This document shows positions 1 through 5,658 of a stretch of DNA of 6,627 bases, in pieces. Source of the stretch: Verrucomicrobiales bacterium (GTDB lineage: Bacteria; Verrucomicrobiota; Verrucomicrobiia; Limisphaerales; Palsa-1400); NCBI GenBank assembly GCA_028293405.1, contig JAQGOW010000219.1, positions 1 through 6,627 of the forward strand. The letters run 5' to 3'. The notes beneath the pieces were generated by a model. The model saw only the letters and a list, made by a program, of their open reading frames with translations. It searched no databases and was not told where the DNA came from. Both the position numbers and the translations under genes were made by a program. Position 1 is the stretch's first letter; the number at the start of each line of letters is the position of its first letter.

Positions 1-717
1 TTCACCCAAAACAAAACCATCACGCGTTTTGTCAAACGGCCGCATCGCCGTGCGCGGATCGGAATTATGTTCCGTCATAGCGCGAATCCGGCAGAACCCC
101 GCGTGCAACATCTCCATCGACTCCTCCGAGCCTCCGGCGACAATCACATCCACTTCATCGGACCGAATCATGTGCGCCGCGTAACCAATTGCGTCGTTAC
201 CTGACGCGCAACCGGAACAGTAAGTCATCGCATGACCGCGGATACCTAAATGCAAACCAATCGTACTGCTGCCCTCGCCGCAATAACCCGCCACCACATT
301 GTAAGGATGCAACGAACGATAATTCTCATCGTGACTCTTGAACGAATCACGCGCTTTGATGATGCTGCCCGCGCCGCTGATAGTAGTGCCTTCAACAACA
401 CCGAGCCGATCCGGATCCAACTCCGTCAACGCGATCTTCGCATCCTCCGCCGCTAAAGTTGCCGCAGCGACGCCATATTGCACCGTGCGATCAAATCGCC
501 CGGCCTTATTCGTCTTCAGATAATGCGTGACATCGAAATCTTTAACCTCCGCGGCAATCTTCACCGGCATATCACTGGCATCGAAGCGAGTGACAGGTGC
601 GGCGGAGCTATTCCCTTCGCGGACGTTCTTCCAAAATTCGCCGAGGTCTTTCCCGCACGGGGAAATAACGCCCATACCAGTGATGACAACACGACGCGAC
701 GGCTGGTCTTTGGTCAT
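1..717 (-). CDS. Beta-ketoacyl-ACP synthase, FabF/KAS II type (3' end outside window)
   Basis: This thiolase-fold condensing enzyme would join an acyl group held on its active-site cysteine to malonyl-ACP, with loss of CO2, in the cytoplasm. The visible 239 residues are the N-terminal part of a family usually about 410 long. The start RRVVITGMGVISPCG (residues 8-22) is the typical KAS opening. The nucleophile is Cys170 in SGCASGNDAIG, aligning with TACTSGVHNIG of E. coli FabF. DVIVAGGSEES and RPFDKTRDGFVLGE (ending at residue 239) are further family motifs. The two catalytic histidines lie beyond the edge. The ATG at 717 is chosen because it overlaps the stop of the upstream methyltransferase gene as ATGA; no Shine-Dalgarno is visible, so translational coupling is likely. 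Oddities: the segment before the cysteine reads NVVAGYCGEGSS instead of the usual IxNMxAG pattern, and YCSG replaces the usual ATA/STA before the nucleophile. It may therefore be a specialised-metabolism synthase rather than housekeeping FabF. The family is secure; the exact role is not. Confidence 0.93.
   Translation of the reverse strand, partial: MTKDQPSRRVVITGMGVISPCGKDLGEFWKNVREGNSSAAPVTRFDASDMPVKIAAEVKDFDVTHYLKTNKAGRFDRTVQYGVAAATLAAEDAKIALTELDPDRLGVVEGTTISGAGSIIKARDSFKSHDENYRSLHPYNVVAGYCGEGSSTIGLHLGIRGHAMTYCSGCASGNDAIGYAAHMIRSDEVDVIVAGGSEESMEMLHAGFCRIRAMTEHNSDPRTAMRPFDKTRDGFVLGE
714..717 (-). other. ATGA stop/start overlap between methyltransferase and ketosynthase genes
   Basis: On the minus strand, TGA at 716-714 ends the methyltransferase and ATG at 717-715 starts the condensing enzyme, sharing four bases. 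No purine-rich ribosome site precedes this ATG (the upstream bases read CCCCAATCCAA). This is the classic arrangement for termination-reinitiation coupling, so the two proteins are probably made together. Confidence 0.85.
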
Positions 718-1283
718 TTGGATTGGGGTATTCTATATGGGATCAGAGCTGGTGTAGTTTTTTGATAACGTCGATAAGCATCTCCGAACTTCTCGACGAG
801 CGCGTTCTCTTCCAAATTAACTCGCATGGCCAGCGCCGGGATAAACACCAACGCAATCGCGCCCAACGCGATCCATGCCTGCAAAATCACACCCACCGCC
901 GCCAACTCCATCACCATCGATGAATAAGCCGGGTGGCGAACAAACCGAAACGGTCCTTCCTGGACCAGTTCATGATTCTCGCGAATCTCAACATGCAAAC
1001 TCCAAAAACGGCCCAGCGCCGCAATCGCACTGCGCCGAATCGCAAACGACGTCAGCCCAATCGCCCAGCCAAGGACGAACATCGGCCACGAAATCGGACG
1101 GTTTTCCAACAAATACTCTGTGATTCCGCCCCCCAGCATCAAAAAGCCGGCAAGCAGAAACAAGCGCAGGGTCAAATTCTCACGGATTTTGCCCGCAATG
1201 GTGTTTCTTTTCGTTCCTAACTCCACCATGCGCACCGCGAAAATGACCACAACTGAAAGTATCGGTAGAACCCCTAAACTCAT
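714..1283 (-). CDS. Integral membrane methyltransferase, isoprenylcysteine carboxyl / phospholipid methyltransferase superfamily
   Basis: This is a likely SAM-dependent methyltransferase embedded in the inner membrane; the substrate is unknown. From the ATG at 1283 it has 189 residues, about the usual size for the bacterial members. Hydrophobic segments lie near residues 2-22, 39-58, 65-83 and 120-153, the last long enough for a helical hairpin. The family signature is clear: EGPFRFVRHPAYSS (109-122) with the RHPxY motif, then NLEENALVEKFGDAYRRY (156-173), the conserved EE and FGxxYxxY block that helps form the SAM pocket in this superfamily. A TTG at 1319 in the same frame would add 12 residues (IFYRLYRKNPA) with positive charges before helix 1, so that longer start is possible. 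Neither start has a good Shine-Dalgarno. It is the upstream gene of a two-gene operon, sharing an ATGA overlap with the condensing enzyme. In other bacteria such methyltransferases sit beside polyketide synthases and O-methylate lipid products; a similar role here is inference. Confidence 0.85.
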   Translation of the reverse strand: MSLGVLPILSVVVIFAVRMVELGTKRNTIAGKIRENLTLRLFLLAGFLMLGGGITEYLLENRPISWPMFVLGWAIGLTSFAIRRSAIAALGRFWSLHVEIRENHELVQEGPFRFVRHPAYSSMVMELAAVGVILQAWIALGAIALVFIPALAMRVNLEENALVEKFGDAYRRYQKTTPALIPYRIPQSK

Positions 1284-1662
1284 CGCAGGGTTTTTACGGT
1301 ACAAGCGGTAGAAAATCAAATTAAAAGACGAACTAATTTCGTCGGTTCTACGAGGTAAAACAAAAGCCCAATGAATTCAGCTTATTAGAAGCCCAAATCC
1401 TGACCGCCGATGGTGTTCTCCCACAAAATCCCAACCCTCTAGCTAGTGCCTTTTTTGTCCTGCAAAGTGTCCAAAAATCATACAGTCAATAGAATAGTTG
1501 CCTTGGTCGACATGCCTGCGGGAAGATCCATTATCGCAGCGGTTCCACTGCTCCCATGGCAGCGAAGTTTTAATCACTTAAGGTATAGCTGATATTCGAT
1601 ACCGTATTCGCTTGACACGAGTGCAGCACCGTGTCCTCCTTTCTCTCCAGATAGGCCCCATT
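1284..1662. promoter_or_regulatory. Divergent intergenic region, no gene seen
   Basis: About 380 bases separate the leftward operon from the rightward gene, so both promoters should lie here, but I cannot fix either. A TTGACA at 1612-1617 lies 51 bases before the ATG at 1663, yet 17 bases after it is CCTCCT, not a -10 box. An AT-rich inverted repeat has arms TTTTTG (1452-1457) and CAAAAA (1472-1477) with 14 bases between. CTAGCTAG at 1439-1446 is a perfect palindrome. A pyrimidine stretch CCTCCTTTCTCTCC at 1635-1648 lies just before the plus-strand gene. Open frames here have no protein-like composition. Confidence 0.5.
1327..1343 (-). promoter_or_regulatory. Small hairpin with T-rich tail upstream of the leftward operon
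   Basis: GACGAA (1327-1332) and TTCGTC (1338-1343) form a perfect six-base-pair stem with a five-base loop. Read on the minus strand the second arm is followed at once by TTTTAATTT, like a small intrinsic terminator or leader hairpin 44 bases ahead of the ATG at 1283. There is no minus-strand gene upstream for it to terminate inside the window, so an attenuator or chance dyad are the alternatives. The stem is short and only half GC. Confidence 0.25.
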
Positions 1663-1722
1663 ATGAAAACACTCCGGACCTTCGTGCTCGTCCTTACCTT
1701 GTTGCCCATACCAACGTTCGCT
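1663..1722 (+). other. Signal peptide of the LamG/Ig protein
   Basis: Residues 1-20 run from MKTLRT through the hydrophobic stretch FVLVLTLLPIP to TFA. This is a short basic start, a hydrophobic core and a small-residue cleavage site (F-A before SVV). No lipobox cysteine is present, so Sec export with signal peptidase I cleavage is expected. The mature protein would start directly in the first strand of LamG domain 1. Confidence 0.85.
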
Positions 1723-4700
1723 TCGGTCGTGGCCCACTGGTCTGCCGATGGCAACGCCAGCGACAGCGTCAGCGGCACATCGAGTGCATCGGCGATCGCC
1801 TACACCGCTGGTCATACTGGCCAGGCCTTCGATCTTACCGGCGGCACGAGCGTCGACTTCGGGTCAGCATTTGCAAACTTCGGCACCGCCGATTTCACCG
1901 TTGAATTCTGGATCCGTACAACTTCGACCGGAACCCAAGCCATCCTCTGCAAACGCCCGATTTGTGACGCCTATAACATGATCGATTTTCGCCTTTGGCC
2001 CGGCGGTGCAATTCGCTTCGAAGTCTCCGAAAGCCCGTATTGCTATGGCTTCGCCCTCGGCGGTCATGTGAACGACGGGGTTTACCATCACGTCGTCGGA
2101 GCCCGAAAAGGCACCGGCATCCTCCTTTACATCGACGGCCAACTCGTCAGCACCGGTTCCGATCCGTTTCCCGCTTCCGTCAGCAGTTCCAGCCCACTAC
2201 TTATTGGCCGAGGCCCCTGCAGCGTCGATGGAACCGCCGGCTTCGTCGGACAACTCGACGAAATCACCCTCTACGACGAAGCTCTGACTCCTGACGGCGT
2301 TTACATTTCCTTCGCTCCAAACAATCTTTCCATCGTTACCCAGCCCGAGAGCAAAAGAATTTTCCAAGGCAGCAGCGCCACCTTCAGCGCCAGCGCAGTC
2401 GGTCCCGGTTCCATCACCTACCAATGGCGGTTCAATGGCGCAAATATCCCTGGCGCAACCTCGACCAGCTTAACAATAACCGACGCAAAAACTACCGATG
2501 CTGGCAGCTACACTCTCTTCGCGTCCAACTCCACGAATTCTACCACAAGTCTGGCCGCAGTTCTGCAAGTAAACCAAGCCCACACCTCCACAACTCTCCA
2601 GCCGATAGCGTGGTGGAAAGCCGAAGGAGATGGCACCGACTCAGCCGGTGTGTTCGACGCAACCCAGATTAACTGCGAATTCACCAGCGGCGTGGTGGGG
2701 CAATCGTTCTTCTTCCGCAATGGCGAAACCGCCCAATTCCCACCCGAAGCCGGCAAATTCGGCACCGGAAATTTCTCAGTCTCTTTCTGGTTCAAAGCCG
2801 GAGCCGCACTCTACGCGCTCGTGGAAAAACGCCCATTTTACGATGACGAGACAATGAGGCAATTAAGCGCCGAATGGGGCGACGTTCGCTTCCAACTCGC
2901 TGAAACCCCGGACAACGTCGCCGACATTTACGCGCCCTACCCTTTAGACAATCAACTTCACCACGTCGTCGGCGTTCGTGATGGCATCAACGTGTTCCTC
3001 TACATTGACGGCATTCTTGCCGGAACCACTACGACCACCACGCCTGTGAACGTTAGCAGCGACGCGCCCATCCTCCTCGGCGACGACATGCGTCACGAAA
3101 TAGGCCTCGGCAATCTGACCGGCCAAATCGATGAACTGCAACTCTTCGATCAAGCGCTTTCGGCTGACCAGGTATTTGGTCTTTACTCGCCCAGCCACGG
3201 CGTCGCAATCGCGCAACAACCGGTTGACACCATTGCCGTCGTTGGCGATTCCGCCACCCTCAGCATCAATGCGATCAGCGGCAGTCCCTTGCTTTATCAA
3301 TGGCGCAAAAACGGAACCAACATCGCTGACGCAACCGACTCGTCTTTCACCATCAACACAACCCTGGAAGCCGACAGCGGCACCTACGACGTTGTGCTCA
3401 CCGATGTGTCTAGTGCCACGACCACCAGCGCTGCTGCGGACCTCATCGTGATTCCTCTGAACGGCATCTCCATTGCCGACGTCATTGCCCGCTGGCCCGG
3501 GGAAGGCAACGGAAACGACTCGACCGGCGCAGGCCACGATGCGACCGCCTGCACAACGTCCTTTGGACCCGGCGTCATTGGCCAAGCATTCTACTTCGAT
3601 GGCACCGGCGCACAGACCGTAAATTTTGGAAACCAAACCCTGAATTTTGACACAAACGATTTCACCGTGTCGTTCTACCTCAAGGCTAGCCAGACCGGCC
3701 ACAGGATCATGATTCTCGGTAAACGTTCCGTATGCGACGATAACAACATGTTTGACTTCCGCGTCATGGCAAACGGACAAGTTATCTATGAAGTAGGCGA
3801 CCATCACGGCTTCGGCGGCATGGCGATCGGCGGCCACGTCGACGGTAACTGGCATCATTGGGCAGGCGTTCGCAAAGGCACCGAACAATTCCTCTACGAA
3901 GACGGAGTCCTCGTCGGACAAACCAGTCTGCCTTACGCTCCAAATGCCAGCAGTTCGGTCGACTTCCAATTCGGCGTCGATCCGTGCATGGGCGTGGATG
4001 ACACTACACCTCTCCTTGGCGCGATTGACGAAGTGGAAGCCTATAGTCGCGCTCTCAGCAGAATCGAAGTTTTCGCTCTCTCCCATCCGGCTGCTCTCGC
4101 GCCCAGGATCACACAACAACCTGTCGACCTCAGCGCTGCCCTGGGCGAAAAGCAGGCGTTTAAAGTTACGGCAACCGGCCGCGGACCTTTCTTTTACCAA
4201 TGGAAACTGAACGGCGTCGACATCGCCGGCGCCACCAAATCTACCTTGGCATTAGGCACTATCACCGGCAACAAAGCAGGCCAATACTCCGTTGAAGTCA
4301 CCACCCAGTTCGGGGCAGTCATCAGCAAGGTCGCCACCTTAAACATTGTTTTGAGCCCCGGCACCTATAATGGACTCTTCCTCAGCGACGACGGCTCCGA
4401 TGACACGACCGGGGGATTCACTCTCACGCTCAACCGCAGTAAAGTGTTCAGCGGCGTTCTCCTCCAGCACGGCTTACGTTACGCGTTTACGGGTCGCATG
4501 CCCGACAAAGGCACCAACCTGCCAGTTGCGGGCCGTTTCAACCTCAACTTGCGCCCCATCATGAGTGGCGACTACGACACCATCCACGGCTCCGTCGAAT
4601 CCTCCAAGGGCCGATCCATGCTGCATAGCCGCCACACTCGCCCTACTTACCTCGGTCTCGCTCCACAACGCGGTAAACACACCCTCGCCTTGCCCACCGC

Positions 4701-5319
4701 CGCGGGCGATGCCGCCTCGCCGAACGGCATTGGCTTCGGCAACGTCACCGTCGCCAATAATGGCAACGTCACTCTCAGTTCCATTTTTGCCGACGATACC
4801 TCAACGCTCTCCAGTAGCACCCTCACTAAGAATGGCGAATGGCCCGTCTACATTCCATTGTACAGAGGCGCAGGTTCCGTCGCTGGTTGGTTAAACATGA
4901 GCAACACCGTCTCGGGCAGCTGCACCGGTGTTCTGCGTTGGAACAAAACGGCCACTTATGGCAAATACCATCCCAAGCCATTCCATACCAAAGTCCCTGT
5001 CACAGGCTCAACCTTCACCATCCCGACGGCCGGAGTCGGCGTGAACCTCACCGACGCATCCGTCATCCTCAAGAGTGGCAGCCAGGACCTGCAAGTGACA
5101 CAGACCGGCGGCATGAGCGGCAGCACCGTCACCTTCGACGGCAGCAATGGCTCCGCCACCTTCATTCCCTCGACCGGCCGTTTCACCGGCAGACACTACG
5201 ATCCGAACACAAGAGTATTAGCCCCAATTAAAGGAGTCGTCCTCCAACAACAACAATTCGCCAGCGGCTATTTTCTTGTTACAACCAACAGCGGCCTTCT
5301 GCTTATGGAAAAGAAGTAG
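1663..5319 (+). CDS. Secreted LamG / Ig-like tandem-module protein with Verrucomicrobia-type C-terminal module
   Basis: A complete 1218-residue exported protein, probably extracellular or surface-attached, with no catalytic motif; binding of glycans or other surfaces is the likely role, by analogy with LamG/concanavalin folds. The order is: signal peptide 1-20 (MKTLRTF, hydrophobic core, cut near TFA/SVV); LamG 21-217; Ig-like 222-304; LamG 314-510; Ig-like 516-597; LamG 606-807; Ig-like 814-897; C-terminal module 898-1218. Each LamG begins with AHW/AWW/ARW, contains FTVEFW-like and HHVVG..LYIDG-like strands, and ends in a DE(I/L/V)..(Y/F)..AL block. Each Ig copy has YQW(R/K)xNG, then (I)xxAT, then a (D/K)xGxY tyrosine corner, without the Ig disulfide cysteines. 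The C-terminal part starts GTYNGLF, carries NGEWPVYIPLYRGAGSVAGW (1057-1076) and ends with PIKGVVLQ; I recall this from many large Verrucomicrobia proteins. The ATG at 1663 is preferred over a TTG at 1612 because it gives a clean signal peptide. The gene stands alone on its strand, with a 252-base gap after it. Confidence 0.92.
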   Translation: MKTLRTFVLVLTLLPIPTFASVVAHWSADGNASDSVSGTSSASAIAYTAGHTGQAFDLTGGTSVDFGSAFANFGTADFTVEFWIRTTSTGTQAILCKRPICDAYNMIDFRLWPGGAIRFEVSESPYCYGFALGGHVNDGVYHHVVGARKGTGILLYIDGQLVSTGSDPFPASVSSSSPLLIGRGPCSVDGTAGFVGQLDEITLYDEALTPDGVYISFAPNNLSIVTQPESKRIFQGSSATFSASAVGPGSITYQWRFNGANIPGATSTSLTITDAKTTDAGSYTLFASNSTNSTTSLAAVLQVNQAHTSTTLQPIAWWKAEGDGTDSAGVFDATQINCEFTSGVVGQSFFFRNGETAQFPPEAGKFGTGNFSVSFWFKAGAALYALVEKRPFYDDETMRQLSAEWGDVRFQLAETPDNVADIYAPYPLDNQLHHVVGVRDGINVFLYIDGILAGTTTTTTPVNVSSDAPILLGDDMRHEIGLGNLTGQIDELQLFDQALSADQVFGLYSPSHGVAIAQQPVDTIAVVGDSATLSINAISGSPLLYQWRKNGTNIADATDSSFTINTTLEADSGTYDVVLTDVSSATTTSAAADLIVIPLNGISIADVIARWPGEGNGNDSTGAGHDATACTTSFGPGVIGQAFYFDGTGAQTVNFGNQTLNFDTNDFTVSFYLKASQTGHRIMILGKRSVCDDNNMFDFRVMANGQVIYEVGDHHGFGGMAIGGHVDGNWHHWAGVRKGTEQFLYEDGVLVGQTSLPYAPNASSSVDFQFGVDPCMGVDDTTPLLGAIDEVEAYSRALSRIEVFALSHPAALAPRITQQPVDLSAALGEKQAFKVTATGRGPFFYQWKLNGVDIAGATKSTLALGTITGNKAGQYSVEVTTQFGAVISKVATLNIVLSPGTYNGLFLSDDGSDDTTGGFTLTLNRSKVFSGVLLQHGLRYAFTGRMPDKGTNLPVAGRFNLNLRPIMSGDYDTIHGSVESSKGRSMLHSRHTRPTYLGLAPQRGKHTLALPTAAGDAASPNGIGFGNVTVANNGNVTLSSIFADDTSTLSSSTLTKNGEWPVYIPLYRGAGSVAGWLNMSNTVSGSCTGVLRWNKTATYGKYHPKPFHTKVPVTGSTFTIPTAGVGVNLTDASVILKSGSQDLQVTQTGGMSGSTVTFDGSNGSATFIPSTGRFTGRHYDPNTRVLAPIKGVVLQQQQFASGYFLVTTNSGLLLMEKK
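1723..4353 (+). repeat. Three tandem LamG + Ig-like supermodules in the coding sequence
   Basis: Copies span about 1723-2574, 2602-3453 and 3478-4353. Equivalent tryptophans at the LamG start are residues 26, 318 and 611 (spacing 292 and 293), and those of the Ig YQW motif are 255, 547 and 847 (292 and 300). The whole LamG-plus-Ig pair therefore appears to have been duplicated as one unit. The copies are well diverged in protein and DNA, so the duplication is old and no recent recombination is evident. Copies 1 and 3 share features that copy 2 lacks, such as KR(P/S)(I/V)CD and a PC near the LamG end. Confidence 0.85.
4354..5316 (+). other. C-terminal module of Verrucomicrobia secreted-protein type (residues 898-1218)
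   Basis: About 320 beta-rich, glycine- and threonine-rich residues follow the last Ig-like domain. Landmarks are GTYNGLF (900-906), FTLTLNRSKVFSGVLL (919-934), GKHTLALP (1004-1011), GFGNVTVANNGNVTLS (1024-1039), NGEWPVYIPLY (1057-1067), GW (1075-1076), KYHPKPF (1101-1107) and PIKGVVLQQQ (1188-1197) to the end at LLLMEKK. I recall the same landmarks at the ends of many Verrucomicrobia exported proteins, but know no named family for them. There is no PEP-CTERM, LPXTG or C-terminal membrane helix, so attachment or secretion signalling by this module is only a hypothesis. Confidence 0.6.
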
Positions 5320-5371
5320 GTCAAACGTCGTTCTGAAGCTGCAACACCCACAAGTCCACATCACTAGACAA

Positions 5372-5430
5372 ACAATCGCTAAACGGTTGTAAAACAGCGT
5401 ACGCTTCATCGTCGCAAAGGGGTTATGAAG
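5372..5430. repeat. Cluster of small inverted repeats between the two plus-strand genes
   Basis: Three dyads lie within 60 bases. ACAATCG (5372-5378) pairs with CGGTTGT (5384-5390) as a seven-pair stem with one G-U and a five-base loop. AGCGTACGCT (5396-5405) is a perfect ten-base palindrome. CTTCAT (5404-5409) mirrors ATGAAG (5425-5430). The first is the best candidate for a transcript-end hairpin of the LamG/Ig gene, but it is followed by AAAAC rather than a T run, so intrinsic termination is not supported. The rest of the 5320-5571 gap shows no gene and no clear promoter; TTGACG at 5526-5531 has no matching -10 box. Confidence 0.3.
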
Positions 5431-5571
5431 GGTCAGTCCCACCCATTTATCCTCCCGTTTCTGCACACTGGTCACAAAAATGCGTTGTCGTCCTACATAG
5501 CACGGCGATACAAAGTAAAGTAAGCTTGACGCCTTGGTGGTAAGAAAAACACGCAACAGCAATCTTGGATT

Positions 5572-5658
5572 ATGAGTCGTACAATAAAAACCGCGATCGA
5601 ACATCTGCTCGGTTTCTTCATTATTGTCGCTGCGCTTTTACCGCAACTAGCCGAGTCA
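5572..5658 (+). other. Signal peptide of the NHL-repeat protein
   Basis: Residues 1-29 comprise the basic start MSRTIKT, an intervening AIEH, the hydrophobic core LLGFFIIVAALL, and PQLAES ahead of QTY. Ala27 at -3 and Ser29 at -1 fit signal peptidase I. There is no lipobox. The core is preceded by a longer polar stretch than in the LamG/Ig protein, so an uncleaved anchor is a minor alternative. Confidence 0.75.

Noticed and set aside
250..456. Short plus-strand frames across 250-1311
   Set aside because: They are antisense to the ketosynthase and methyltransferase genes, whose minus-strand translations show full family motifs; the plus-strand peptides are arginine/proline-rich shadows.
1612..1640. 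Sigma-70 promoter from TTGACA at 1612
   Set aside because: The -35 match is perfect, but at 16-18 bases downstream there is only CCTCC-type sequence, so there is no -10 box; similarly TTGACG at 5526 lacks one.
1612..1662. TTG at 1612 as the start of the LamG/Ig protein
   Set aside because: It would put 17 residues (TRVQHRVLLSLQIG...) before a good signal peptide. The ATG at 1663 gives a standard exported-protein start.
1570..1815. Minus-strand frame with an SD-like GGAGAGAAAGGAGG near its middle
   Set aside because: The purine run is just the complement of the pyrimidine stretch at 1635-1648. The only start after it (GTG at 1633) gives a 19-residue peptide with no recognisable feature, and the rest of the frame is antisense to the signal peptide and LamG 1.
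3001..3060. Poly-threonine run (TTTTTT, residues 455-460) as a microsatellite or phase-variable tract
   Set aside because: The codons are mixed (ACC, ACT, ACG) and no DNA repeat unit is long or pure enough for slippage.
2944..4200. 418-codon open frame on the minus strand
   Set aside because: It lies fully antisense to the LamG/Ig gene. Its translation shows no domain, and the length comes from GC-rich third positions of the real gene. The plus-strand frame has clear domains throughout.
5218..5604. Minus-strand frame with a lipoprotein-like start (MKRTLFYNRLAIVCLVMW, then CGCC) at 5409
   Set aside because: The stretch resembles a signal peptide with a lipobox, but it runs into the 3' end of the LamG/Ig gene antisense, the rest has no protein-like pattern, and no ribosome site is seen.
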